DNA from: JADJNW01 sp964549655
GTDB lineage: Bacteria > Bacteroidota > Bacteroidia > Chitinophagales > Saprospiraceae
NCBI GenBank assembly: GCA_964549655.1
Contig: CAZJXN010000007.1
Span: forward strand, 1-64,000
Length of the DNA: 64,000 bases
Direction: 5' to 3'
Shown: piece after piece, positions 7,601 to 15,549 of the stretch
How the letters are laid out: each line of letters starts with the position of its first letter
How positions within the stretch are numbered: position 1 is the stretch's first letter
Notes under the pieces: model-generated
What the model saw: the letters and a program-made list of their open reading frames with translations, nothing else
Told to the model about the DNA's origin: nothing
The model's database searches: none
Made by a program: the position numbers and the translations under genes

Positions 7601-7905
7601 GGGAAAATTTCGTTAAATGATTGATGTGTAAAAATTCTAAACCAAGGCAGACACAGCTTTTCACAAAGAAATAGTGCGTGCAATATGGTCAAGTGAAAAT
7701 GTTTTATTGTAACCGATTGTTTCTGATAATCTTGGAAATTCTACAATCCTGATTAAAGAAGGCGAATATGCTAATTTTTTTAAAGGAATTCAAAAGCAAT
7801 AACGTTCTCTTAACACGAAATGTGTTCAGGTGTTTATGTGTTCAAGTATTCATGTTGCTCGGTACGTGAACACATGAACACATGAACACATCGGACATGA
7901 ACACA
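7601..7905. other. Intergenic region with degraded frame and word repeat
   Basis: About 305 bases without an intact gene. The left half holds an interrupted plus-strand frame (7641-7802), the right half a GAACAC word hairpin (7811-7907). I see no promoter with both elements for the MoxR gene. Confidence 0.5.
7641..7802 (+). pseudogene. Short interrupted coding remnant
   Basis: A plus-strand frame of 54 codons with one internal TAA at 7710: 'ADTAFHKEIVRAIWSSENVLL' before the stop and 'PIVSDNLGNSTILIKEGEYA' after it. Residue composition is protein-like and both halves are in one frame. I do not recognise a family and there is no start codon with a clear promoter. It could be the worn C-terminal end of a lost gene, or chance. 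Confidence 0.25.
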
Positions 7906-7907
7906 CT
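7811..7907. repeat. GAACACAT word hairpin
   Basis: Left arm ATGTGTTCAGGTGTTTATG... (7820-7853) and right arm of tandem GTGAACACATGAACACATG words (7866-7904) are imperfect reverse complements. It lies just after the stop of the dipeptidase gene (minus strand), as a terminator would. A related GTGTTC/GAACAC structure is at 59665. Confidence 0.6.
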
Positions 7908-8517
7908 ATTCACATTTCCATTTAAAATCCGATAAATTATAGCTTTTGCGGGTGTACGAAAAGTGCCACCACTCGGTACGAATGCCGTTGAAGCCTTGCC
8001 TTTTCATAGCGGCGCGAAAAAGTTGTCGGTTTTTTATGATTTCCTTGGAGTGTTTCATGTAATCGTAATGCGCTTCTTCGCCAAAAAAATCATACTCCGT
8101 GCCCATGTCGAGTTCTTTTCCATCTTTATCCACAATGGTCAGGTCAATAGCCGAGCCGCGATTGTGCATCGAGCCTTTTGCAGGGTCAGCCACGTACTGC
8201 GGATTGGGCACTTTTTTCCACAATTGATACTGAACGGAACGTGGACGATAGCAGTCAAACATTTTTAAACCGCCGAAGCCTTGCTTCTTCAACTCCTGAT
8301 GCACTTTTACAATGGCATTTGCCACTTCTGTACGCAAGTAGCAGCGACCGCACTCGTACATTTTTTCTTTCACAAAATTGTTGGTCGTGGCGTACCGCAA
8401 ATCCAGCAAAATGGTAGAATCCAGCGTCGTCACGTCTATCCAGTATTTTTCCTGTGCAAAGGCTTGCGTACTCCATGCCAGTAAGAAGATAATAACAGAT
8501 TTTTGTAAGAATTTCAT
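7906..8517 (-). CDS. D-alanyl-D-alanine dipeptidase (VanX/DdpX-like, M15D)
   Basis: 203 residues with a signal peptide (about 1-21, 'STQAFAQ'). The VanX signature is complete: 'YDCYRPRSVQ'-like 'FDCYRPRSVQYQLW' (substrate Arg), 'SMHNRGSAIDLTI' (zinc His and Asp) and 'RTEWWHFSY' (catalytic Glu, zinc His). The enzyme cleaves D-Ala-D-Ala; without vanH/vanA neighbours it more likely serves peptidoglycan turnover and nutrient recovery in the periplasm than glycopeptide resistance. Length is normal for the family. Confidence 0.92.
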   Translation of the reverse strand: MKFLQKSVIIFLLAWSTQAFAQEKYWIDVTTLDSTILLDLRYATTNNFVKEKMYECGRCYLRTEVANAIVKVHQELKKQGFGGLKMFDCYRPRSVQYQLWKKVPNPQYVADPAKGSMHNRGSAIDLTIVDKDGKELDMGTEYDFFGEEAHYDYMKHSKEIIKNRQLFRAAMKRQGFNGIRTEWWHFSYTRKSYNLSDFKWKCE

Positions 8518-8567
8518 AGGCGATTTTCAAGGTTTGCGCAAAATAAAAGGGTTTTCCCGAATTTCGT

Positions 8568-8575
8568 TACTTTTG
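8568..8575 (+). promoter_or_regulatory. -7 element TACTTTTG before the GT39 gene
   Basis: TACTTTTG matches TAnnTTTG 23 bases before the GTG start. No clear -33 element. Confidence 0.45.
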
Positions 8576-8598
8576 CGAACAATTAAACAAAGGAATTC

Positions 8599-10179
8599 GT
8601 GAAAAAACAGATTGTTTGGTCTTTTTGGTTGAAAATTGCTGCTATTTTACTTTTAGTGCCGGCACTATTCATCAATCTGGGACTTCCTACTTTCATTGAC
8701 GACGAGTGCATCCGTTCGCTGGTCGCTTTAGAAATGAAACTATCGCGTAATTACATCACGCCTACCTTGCATGGTGCTTTTTATTACAAAAAACCGCCTT
8801 TGTATAATTGGATTCTTTTACTTTCTTTTAATTGGACGGGCGTTATTAATGAATTTACGGCTCGGCTTCCTACAATTGCCTGTTTATTAGGTTATGCGGC
8901 TACGGCTTATTATTATTTTAGAAAACATTACACAGCAAATATCGCTTTCTTGAGCGCGTTTTTGTTGATTACTTGTGGTCGCGTCCTCTTTTGGGATTCG
9001 CTGCTTGGCTTAATTGACATCGGATTTTCTTGGGCAATTTTTATGCTTTTTATGGTCGTATATCATAGTTTTCAAAAAGGGAATTACTGGGCGTTATTTT
9101 TGCTTTCGTACTTTTTTGCGGCGATTGGTTTTATGCTCAAAGGCTTGCCAGCCGTGGTATTTCAAGGATGTACCTTATTGGCATTTTTCATTTATTACAA
9201 ACAATTTAGAAAGTTTTTTTCCATTCAACATATAGCAGGAGGCTTGTTATTTTTAATAATTGTAGGAAGTTATTATGTAGTTTATACACAATATAATTCG
9301 CTCTCTGATTTGGTACCAATGCTCGTAGCGGAATCTTCCAAACGCACGGGTCTTGTATTCGGACTTTGGAAAACAATTTTGCATCTTTTTACTTTTCCAT
9401 TTGAAATGGTGTATCATTTTTTGCCTTGGTCTTTAATGATCGTATTTTTTATAAGACGAGATGTTATACAAATTATCAGGCAGGATGCTTTCGTTACTTA
9501 TAATCTGCTTATGTTCGCTGCGAATATCATTGTGTATTGGGTGTCCGTAGAAGTGTATCCGCGCTACTTGCTTATGTTTGTTCCATTAATATTCTCCGCA
9601 TTCATTTACTTGTATTTAAAAAATAAAGAAATAAATATAGCTGTATTAAAAATTTTGGAAACCATATTTTTGGTGACTTGTATTGTTATTGCCACCGGAA
9701 GTTTCTCGCCGCTGTTTTTAGAGCGTACGCAGGGAACGGCATATTTGTATGCGAAAACGTTGAGTGTGGCATTGCCGTTAGTTGGGTTGACTTGGCTTTA
9801 CTGGCGTTTGAAGGAAGAGCGGCTTTTGGTATTAATTGTTTTTCTACTTGTATTTCGGGTTGGTTTTAATTGGTTTGTCTTGCCCGACCGCAATGCAAAT
9901 GATTTTGGGAATTTGAGCCGCATCACCAGTAAAGAAATGGGACAAAAATTTAAAGACCAACCATTATATGTGTATAAAGATACGGGGATGCAATATACCA
10001 ATTCATTATATATGACGATAGAACGACAACAAATTATACCTTATCGAAAAGATAATTTTGATAAAAATGCGCTGTATATCATTGACCCTCAGCTTTATCC
10101 AGAAGTAGCATACGAAAAATTAGGAGAAATAAAAGTACGACATGGACAGCTTACTTATGATATTGCAAAATTGAAATGA
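8599..10179 (+). CDS. GT39-family (ArnT/PMT-like) membrane glycosyltransferase
   Basis: 526 residues, starting with GTG. About 11-12 hydrophobic segments; after the first comes the luminal acidic motif 'FIDDECIRS' (Asp34, Asp35, Glu36) characteristic of GT39/GT83 enzymes that use polyprenyl-linked sugars. A soluble C-terminal part of about 90 residues follows. The acceptor (lipid A, protein or other glycan) cannot be told. The next gene on the strand encodes a GtrA-family protein, which commonly travels with such transferases and is proposed to flip the lipid-linked sugar donor. Confidence 0.88.
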   Translation: MKKQIVWSFWLKIAAILLLVPALFINLGLPTFIDDECIRSLVALEMKLSRNYITPTLHGAFYYKKPPLYNWILLLSFNWTGVINEFTARLPTIACLLGYAATAYYYFRKHYTANIAFLSAFLLITCGRVLFWDSLLGLIDIGFSWAIFMLFMVVYHSFQKGNYWALFLLSYFFAAIGFMLKGLPAVVFQGCTLLAFFIYYKQFRKFFSIQHIAGGLLFLIIVGSYYVVYTQYNSLSDLVPMLVAESSKRTGLVFGLWKTILHLFTFPFEMVYHFLPWSLMIVFFIRRDVIQIIRQDAFVTYNLLMFAANIIVYWVSVEVYPRYLLMFVPLIFSAFIYLYLKNKEINIAVLKILETIFLVTCIVIATGSFSPLFLERTQGTAYLYAKTLSVALPLVGLTWLYWRLKEERLLVLIVFLLVFRVGFNWFVLPDRNANDFGNLSRITSKEMGQKFKDQPLYVYKDTGMQYTNSLYMTIERQQIIPYRKDNFDKNALYIIDPQLYPEVAYEKLGEIKVRHGQLTYDIAKLK

Positions 10180-10225
10180 TAAGATGTATTTAAAATCGTA
10201 ATTTGTACCAAAAGCAATAGCATTA

Positions 10226-10639
10226 ATGAGTCAACCGCTTCGAGATAGAATTGTGAAATTATTCGCGTTGAAAGCGAAATTTGCCATGACGAGCGGAGTC
10301 GCTACCGCAGTGGATTATGGCGTTTATTTAACGTTGGTTTATTTCGTTTTCTCGCCCGTCGTCTCCAATATCATTTCGTACTCCTGTGGCATGATTATTA
10401 ATTTTTTGCTGCAAAAGCGATTTGTTTTTTCTTTACAAAGGACTGCCTCTCAAGCCTTTATACTTACTTTGTTGGTGTCAATGGGCGGCTTGGCTTTAAG
10501 TACCGGCATTATTTATCTATTCACACAGCTACCTTTTTTTGCAAAACACCAGTTTATCACCAAGTTGATAGCCACTGGAATGGTCTTTTTTTATAATTTC
10601 TATTTGAAAAGATATGTCTTTGAAAAACGGTTTTTATAA
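10226..10639 (+). CDS. GtrA-family membrane protein
   Basis: 137 residues with four hydrophobic segments. 'KFAMTSGVATAVDYGVYLTLV' near 13-33 and the C-terminal 'ATGMVFFYNFYLKRYVFEKRF' are the typical ends of GtrA/DPMS-like proteins. Members are thought to move undecaprenyl-phosphate-linked sugar across the membrane. It follows the GT39 gene by 46 bases, so the pair is likely one unit. Confidence 0.9.
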   Translation: MSQPLRDRIVKLFALKAKFAMTSGVATAVDYGVYLTLVYFVFSPVVSNIISYSCGMIINFLLQKRFVFSLQRTASQAFILTLLVSMGGLALSTGIIYLFTQLPFFAKHQFITKLIATGMVFFYNFYLKRYVFEKRFL

Positions 10640-10648
10640 CATATGCAA

Positions 10649-10692
10649 ATAAGTGCTGAAGCACTTTTATTTTTAACCGCAGGGGACCGCAT
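10649..10692. repeat. Dispersed repeat, family C copy 1
   Basis: ATAAGTGCTGAAGCAC followed by TTTATTTTTAACCGCAG. The reverse strand of 37440-37472 carries the same two blocks in the same order with the same spacing. The AGTGCT-GA-AGCACT core is a small hairpin. Confidence 0.7.
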
Positions 10693-10700
10693 AGATTTTG

Positions 10701-10824
10701 GGTGAAAAATTATATTTTTCTATGGAGTTTACAAATCGCTCTATGTGTTCTATGCGCCTATGTTGTGAAATTAAGTCGCAAGTGACACGTCGCAATACCT
10801 TCTATCGAATTATAAATTTTCACC
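10701..10824 (+). promoter_or_regulatory. Candidate structured leader of the Nramp-family gene
   Basis: GGTGAAAAATTATA at 10701-10714 and TATAAATTTTCACC at 10811-10824 pair over 14 positions with one mismatch; the 3' arm ends exactly before the ATG at 10825. Inside lie CTATG-word repeats, and GCATAGA (about 10689) can pair with TCTATGC (about 10750), which conflicts with the long stem and so offers an alternative fold. This could be a translation-controlling RNA or only stacked intergenic repeats. Confidence 0.35.
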
Positions 10825-12165
10825 ATGCCTAAAATCGTCTCCTTCCGCAAAGGACTTGCCAGTGTTTTATTCTGGTCTATAATTTCCGCTGCTTTTATTG
10901 GTCCGGGCACAGTCACAACGGCTTCCAATGCCGGAGCGGTGTATGGTTTGGATTTAATGTGGGCATTGACCTTTGCGACTATCGCAACAATTGTATTACA
11001 AGAAGCGGCGGCGCGAGTGACGGTTGCTTCCGGCAAAAGTTTGGGTCAAATTATCGCGCTCAAATACGCAAACACCAAAGGAAAACAATTACCAATAGCT
11101 CTTTTTTTGGCAGTGGCTTTCGGCTGTGCGGTCTATCAAGCGGGAAATATTTTAGGAGCGGTTTCAGGATTACTTTTTTTGGCGACGGGTGTTCCACAAG
11201 CATGGCTGACGGTAGCGTTGGGCTTATTTTGTGGCGCTTTGTTGTGGACTGGAAATCCTCGGCTTATCGCAAACTCCTTAGGTATCGCTGTTTTTGGGAT
11301 GGGCATTGCTTTTTGCTGGTTGGCTGCCAAAACAGATTTCAGTTGGGTAGAGTTACTTCAAGATTCGTTTATTCCGACATTTCCGTCAGGTTCTTCTTTA
11401 CTTATTATCGGATTAATTGGGACAACCATTGTACCGTATAATCTTTTTTTAGCATCGGGCATTGGTCACGGGCAGGATTTACGAGAGATGCAACTTGGTG
11501 TGGTAATTGCAGTATTACTCGGCGGAGTTATTTCAGCAGCGTTGTTGATAGTTGGACTTTTGATTGTCGGCAATTATAGTTATGAAGCGCTCATCGCTGC
11601 GATGGAAACGAAGTTGGGAACGTATGCTACTACACTTTTTGGATTTGGCTTATTCGCGGCAGGCACTTGTTCGGCGATAACGGCTCCGCTGGCGGCAGCG
11701 ATTACAGGTAGAGACTTGTTGGGAAATAATCAAAAAAGCTGGCAGGTACGGGGTTTTCATTTTCGACTCATTTGGATGATTGTGTTAGCGATTGGCTTGA
11801 CTTGTAGCTTATTAAAATTTCAACCGATTCCAGCGATTATCTTGGCGCAAGCTATTAACGGTTTATTATTACCGGTAGTTAGCGTTGTGCTTATTTTGGT
11901 GATGAATGATAAAACGTTGTTGCCAGCAGTGTACCTGAATAGTCGGTTGTCAAATATTGCAATTCTATTTGTATTTGGCGTGTGTTGTGCGCTTGGCTTG
12001 GATAGCATTTGGAAAGCCTTGGAAAATCCGTTTCCGGTTTTGAAAAATGGACGGGCTGTTTTCTTTTGGATAAATTTGTTGTTTACAGGAGCGGTACTGG
12101 TTTGGTTAAGTTTCCAGATTTTTAGTAAAAGTGCCAATTCGGAGACGGAGGTGCGTGAAGGATAG
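10825..12165 (+). CDS. Nramp-family transporter lacking the canonical metal motifs
   Basis: 446 residues, 11 hydrophobic segments, clearly of the SLC11/Nramp fold. The usual TM1 motif DPGN is replaced by 'IGPGTVTTAS' (Gly26-Thr29) and the TM6 'MPH' motif by 'TTIVPYNLF' (Val203-Pro-Tyr205), so the Asp, Asn, Met and His that hold Mn/Fe are absent. The start context 'GPGTVTTASNAGA' and 'ATIVLQEAAARVT' occurs in a separate bacterial branch, usually annotated simply as Nramp. Substrate is therefore open (another divalent ion or none of the usual ones). The last four codons and the stop lie within a dispersed repeat at 12151. Confidence 0.85.
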   Translation: MPKIVSFRKGLASVLFWSIISAAFIGPGTVTTASNAGAVYGLDLMWALTFATIATIVLQEAAARVTVASGKSLGQIIALKYANTKGKQLPIALFLAVAFGCAVYQAGNILGAVSGLLFLATGVPQAWLTVALGLFCGALLWTGNPRLIANSLGIAVFGMGIAFCWLAAKTDFSWVELLQDSFIPTFPSGSSLLIIGLIGTTIVPYNLFLASGIGHGQDLREMQLGVVIAVLLGGVISAALLIVGLLIVGNYSYEALIAAMETKLGTYATTLFGFGLFAAGTCSAITAPLAAAITGRDLLGNNQKSWQVRGFHFRLIWMIVLAIGLTCSLLKFQPIPAIILAQAINGLLLPVVSVVLILVMNDKTLLPAVYLNSRLSNIAILFVFGVCCALGLDSIWKALENPFPVLKNGRAVFFWINLLFTGAVLVWLSFQIFSKSANSETEVREG

Positions 12166-12245
12166 GAGCGGTATGCCGCAGCGGGTTGGCTTTTGCGTGG
12201 CGCGGCATGGAGCGGATAGCCTGACCCTTGGGGCACGCCCAAAAA
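12151..12245 (+). repeat. Composite repeat, family D copy 1
   Basis: Begins GTGCGTGAAGGATAGGAGCGG minus its last base, has a variable hairpin interior (GCCGCAGCGGGTTGGC...), then GAGCGGATAGCCTGACCC and ends GGGGCACGCCC. An inverted copy with the same three conserved blocks but a different interior lies at 14191-14321. The element begins inside the Nramp gene and supplies its stop codon. Confidence 0.75.
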
Positions 12246-12296
12246 AATGTGCCATCCTGATTACTCAGAATAGCACATTTTTATTTTTATCACTTA

Positions 12297-13547
12297 CTAT
12301 ATCAAATTATAAATTTCCTCTATGTGATAAGAACCTTGCTGTAGTTTTTCCTTTATTTGTTCAAATGCTGCTAAAGTCTCCTCGATGTCTTCGTCCGTGT
12401 GCACCGCCGTGGGGATAAGCCGCAACAATATCATACCTTTTGGAACAACCGGATAAATGACGATGGAGCAGAAAATATTATAAGTTTCACGCAAATCGGT
12501 GACCAGCGCAGCGGCTTCCGCGATAGAACCTTTCATAAACACCGGCGTCACACACGTATTGGTATGCTCACCGATATCGAATCCTCTGGCTTTCAATCCG
12601 TTTTGTAACTTCATTACATTTGCCCACAATTTATCTTTCAATTCCGTCGAAGCGCGAATCAGTTCGAGCCGCTTCAGGTTTCCAAGTACAAGTGGCATCG
12701 GAAGCGATTTGGCAAATATCTGAGAGCGAGTATTATAACGCAAATAATTGATTACTTTTTTCTCCCCTGCTACAAATGCACCAATACTCGCCATAGATTT
12801 CGCAAACGTGCTGAAATACAAATCAATTTTATCCTGCACGCCTTGCTCCTCCCCTGCACCCGCACCCGTCGCACCAAGTGTACCAAAACCATGCGCATCA
12901 TCCACCAAAAACCGGAAATTATACTGGTCTTTACACGCAGCGATTTCTTTCAAAATTCCTTGCTCCCCACGCATCCCGAATACACCTTCTGTGATAACTA
13001 AAATACCGCCACCCGTTTCTTCTGCCAGCACGGCTGCTTTTCTGATTTGCTTTTCAAAGCTGACAATATCATTGTGTTCAAATGGTACGCGCTTGCCGAT
13101 GTGCATCCGTATGCCGTCGTAAATACACGCATGACAATCTTTATCGTACACCACCACATCTCGGCGGTCAATCAGCGCATCAATGACGGACATAATCCCT
13201 TGATAACCATAGTTTAAGAGCATCCCACTCTCTTTGTCCACAAAATCCGCCAATTCTTGTTCCAATTGCTCATGGTAATCACTCTCGCCCGACATCATCC
13301 GCGCGCCCATCGGGTACGCCATCCCAAATTGTGCGGCTGCCTCCGTATCCGCTTTGCGCACTTCCGGGTGATTTGCCAAACCCAAATAATTGTTGATACT
13401 CCAGATAATGCGCTCTTTTCCCTGAAATCGCATTCGATTTCCCAATTCGCCCTCCAATTTTGGGAAAGAGAAATAACCGTGCGCCAAATCGGAATATTTA
13501 CCCAATGGACCTCGGTCCGTCTGAATTTTTTCAAAAATATCCATCAT
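12297..13547 (-). CDS. spt: Serine palmitoyltransferase (alpha-oxoamine synthase family)
   Basis: 416 residues. Fold-type I PLP enzyme: 'DKDCHACIYDG' (His139 stacks on PLP), 'FLVDDAHGFGTLG' (Asp216/His219) and the Schiff-base Lys250 in 'YFSTFAKSMASIGAF'. The family contains KBL, BioF, HemA and SPT; the N-terminal 'GYFSFPKLEGELGNRMRFQG' stretch and 'NNYLGLANHPEV' resemble the Bacteroidota enzyme that condenses serine with palmitoyl-CoA to start sphingolipid synthesis. Sphingolipids are normal in this phylum. No ceramide synthase or acyl-carrier gene is adjacent. BioF or KBL is the alternative; neither a biotin gene nor threonine dehydrogenase is nearby. Confidence 0.8.
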   Translation of the reverse strand: MMDIFEKIQTDRGPLGKYSDLAHGYFSFPKLEGELGNRMRFQGKERIIWSINNYLGLANHPEVRKADTEAAAQFGMAYPMGARMMSGESDYHEQLEQELADFVDKESGMLLNYGYQGIMSVIDALIDRRDVVVYDKDCHACIYDGIRMHIGKRVPFEHNDIVSFEKQIRKAAVLAEETGGGILVITEGVFGMRGEQGILKEIAACKDQYNFRFLVDDAHGFGTLGATGAGAGEEQGVQDKIDLYFSTFAKSMASIGAFVAGEKKVINYLRYNTRSQIFAKSLPMPLVLGNLKRLELIRASTELKDKLWANVMKLQNGLKARGFDIGEHTNTCVTPVFMKGSIAEAAALVTDLRETYNIFCSIVIYPVVPKGMILLRLIPTAVHTDEDIEETLAAFEQIKEKLQQGSYHIEEIYNLI

Positions 13548-13597
13548 GTCTTCTTACTATTTAGTTTTCAATACTAACACTCGAAAATTAAGTAACA

Positions 13598-13649
13598 ACC
13601 TGGTTCAAGTTTCCAGACTTGAACCTAATATCAGAGCGTCTCCGACTCG
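13598..13649 (+). repeat. Two-hairpin repeat, family E copy 1
   Basis: GGTTCAAGT...ACTTGAACC hairpin, spacer TAATATCAGA, then GCGTCTCCGACTCG. The reverse strand of 28123-28187 matches block by block. It fills the gap between the SPT start and the rhodanese stop. Confidence 0.7.
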
Positions 13650-14177
13650 TTACCATGTTTTTGTCACTTTCTCCGCATCCAACCACTTACTCCAATCCTT
13701 ATTGTAAGTATGCACTTTATCGGACGGATTACCCTTCAAATCCACAACCGGATATCCCTCATTTGCCCATTCAAAAATACTACCGTACAAATTATACACC
13801 TTTTCATAACCCAGTTTGCGCACCTTTTCACCAATCTTTTCACTCCGATACCCTACGGAACAATACAGCACAATTTTAGCATTTTTTGGAATATCCTGCA
13901 ATCGCTTCGCATCAAAATCATCATAACCCAAGTAACGAGCGCCTTCAATATGGCTTACCTCATACTCCCGCCACTCCCGCGTATCAAAGATATAAACTTC
14001 GCGCTGAATATTGTGCAATTCCTGCACTCCAATTAATGGTACAGAAAACTGCAATAATTTTGCCAATTTTTTGTCAAATGCCGGATTTTCCAAATGCGGA
14101 CGCTCCTTCGGCACTTGTGCACAGCCAATATTTAAAAACGAACACAATAAGTAAGATATAAAACCAAGTTTTTTCAT
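13650..14177 (-). CDS. Rhodanese-domain lipoprotein
   Basis: 175 residues from the ATG at 14177, which gives a lipoprotein signal ending 'NIGC'; the longer frame reads into a dispersed repeat. One rhodanese domain: 'EVYIFDTREWREYEVSHIEGARYLGYDDF' and the active-site loop 'LYCSVGYRSEKIG' with the catalytic Cys, then 'GYEKVYNLYGSIFEWANEGYPVV'. The domain carries sulfane sulfur as a Cys-persulfide; the location in the envelope and the physiological acceptor are unknown. About 60 extra residues precede the domain. Confidence 0.88.
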   Translation of the reverse strand: MKKLGFISYLLCSFLNIGCAQVPKERPHLENPAFDKKLAKLLQFSVPLIGVQELHNIQREVYIFDTREWREYEVSHIEGARYLGYDDFDAKRLQDIPKNAKIVLYCSVGYRSEKIGEKVRKLGYEKVYNLYGSIFEWANEGYPVVDLKGNPSDKVHTYNKDWSKWLDAEKVTKTW

Positions 14178-14190
14178 AATATTTAAATTA

Positions 14191-14321
14191 TTTGGGCGTG
14201 CCCCACCGCCTGCCAAAATATGGTGAATTTTAAAAATATGCCGTATCTAAAGGCAGGCGTTGGATCAGGCTATCCGCTCTTTCCGCCCTGCGGGACGGAA
14301 CCGCTCCTATCCTTCACGCAC
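14191..14321 (-). repeat. Composite repeat, family D copy 2 (inverted)
   Basis: Read on the minus strand: GTGCGTGAAGGATAGGAGCG, a hairpin CGTCCCGCAGGGCGG, GAGCGGATAGCCTGATCC, a second variable part with GCCTGCCTTTAGATAC, and GGGGCACGCCCAAA. Same ends and middle block as copy 1, opposite orientation. The two copies bracket SPT and the rhodanese gene. Confidence 0.75.
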
Positions 14322-14423
14322 TGCTCGTTTCTATGGTTGGCAATTCGTTTTAACTTTTTCCAAAATTAATCCTTCTTCTTACAGAAATGTCCTAAAATCA
14401 CCCCTTCGCCTTATTTCATCCCT

Positions 14424-15515
14424 TCACCCCATTTTCACTGCTCCTTCACCTACCCTATCTTCAATAATCTGTCCATCTTCACAATGCGCTACCAGCTCCG
14501 ATTGAATAAAACGCATCACTGCTACTTTATTGCTTTCAGGATATAATAAATGCAAATTTGGTCCAGCATCCAGTGTGAAATACAAAGGAATTTTAGTCTC
14601 TTGCCGATACGCCCGTACTTTTTCAATCAACAACAACGAGTTTGGTTTCATCAAAATATACGGTGGATTAGAAGTCATCATCAGCGCATGAAGCGTAAGT
14701 GCTTCCTGCTCCGCAATTTGTCCAAATAACGCCACATCTCCTGTTTTCAGTGCTTCAATGACCATTCTAAAATTCTGCCGTGCTTGTCCATACCGGCTAT
14801 TTGCAAAAATATTACCTTCCATCAAGCCATGCCCAGCACGACTGGAAACTTCTTTTTCATCTCGACTCACTAACAAAATCGTATCCTGATAGTTCTTAAA
14901 CACATCGTGTAATTCCGTATTGAAAGGCACAGCATACAAATCCGAAGCATTTTCCATGGATGTATTTTTTCCCCAAACTGCCATTTTAGGATATACCGAA
15001 CGGCAAGCACTACCAGACCCCAATCGCGATATGTAAGATGCTTTTTGTAGAAAAATCGTTTCCTCTTTTAGATTACTAAATAATTGTCGCTCCATTTCAC
15101 AAAGACACAGCGCCAACGCGCTCATCGCGGAAGCCGACGAGGCAATCCCTGCGGAATGTGGAAACGAATTATTGGAGTGAATCGTCAGTTGTAGCTGTCT
15201 CAGAAAAGGAAAAATATCCACGAGACTTTCTAAAAACTGCTGAATCTTCGTTTTAAATGCTTCATTTTGTTGCTTTTCAAAAAAGAAATCTAATGAGACG
15301 TTGTGGTTGGTTTCTTTTTTGGCACTGTAGTCAATGACCATATTGGTGTGAGCCGCTTGTAATGTGAAACTGATAGAAGGATTAAGTGGTAATTGCACGC
15401 CGTGTTTCCCCCAATATTTTACGATAGCGATATTAGACGGACTGCGCCACGACACAGAATCGGACTTTGTTTGGTTGGATTGAACGATTAAATTTGGATT
15501 TTTATACTCGGACAT
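14424..15515 (-). CDS. mvaD: Diphosphomevalonate decarboxylase
   Basis: 363 residues, GHMP-kinase fold. 'SPSNIAIVKYWGKHGVQLPLNPSISFTL' near 25-53 (substrate binding), the P-loop-like 'HSAGIASSASAMSALALCL' and 'TLDAGPNLHLLYP' with the catalytic Asp. The enzyme converts mevalonate diphosphate to isopentenyl diphosphate with ATP. It lies 34 bases after thrC on the same strand and so appears to be the last gene of the threonine operon, although no other mevalonate gene is present in the window. A parS-like palindrome fills the gap. Confidence 0.93.
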   Translation of the reverse strand: MSEYKNPNLIVQSNQTKSDSVSWRSPSNIAIVKYWGKHGVQLPLNPSISFTLQAAHTNMVIDYSAKKETNHNVSLDFFFEKQQNEAFKTKIQQFLESLVDIFPFLRQLQLTIHSNNSFPHSAGIASSASAMSALALCLCEMERQLFSNLKEETIFLQKASYISRLGSGSACRSVYPKMAVWGKNTSMENASDLYAVPFNTELHDVFKNYQDTILLVSRDEKEVSSRAGHGLMEGNIFANSRYGQARQNFRMVIEALKTGDVALFGQIAEQEALTLHALMMTSNPPYILMKPNSLLLIEKVRAYRQETKIPLYFTLDAGPNLHLLYPESNKVAVMRFIQSELVAHCEDGQIIEDRVGEGAVKMG

Positions 15516-15533
15516 GGTATGAAATTTATAAAA

Positions 15534-15549
15534 TGTTCCACGTGGAACA
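15534..15549. promoter_or_regulatory. parS-like ParB binding site 1
   Basis: TGTTCCACGTGGAACA, a perfect 16-base palindrome matching the widely conserved chromosomal parS consensus (TGTTnCACGTGnAACA). It lies between mvaD and thrC. Confidence 0.7.

Noticed and set aside
7906..8517. Vancomycin-resistance cluster
   Set aside because: Only the dipeptidase is present; no vanH, vanA-type ligase or vanRS nearby, so a cell-wall turnover role is more likely.
10959..11441. 160-codon second-frame reading within the Nramp gene
   Set aside because: Overlaps a clear 11-helix membrane protein and has no recognisable motif.
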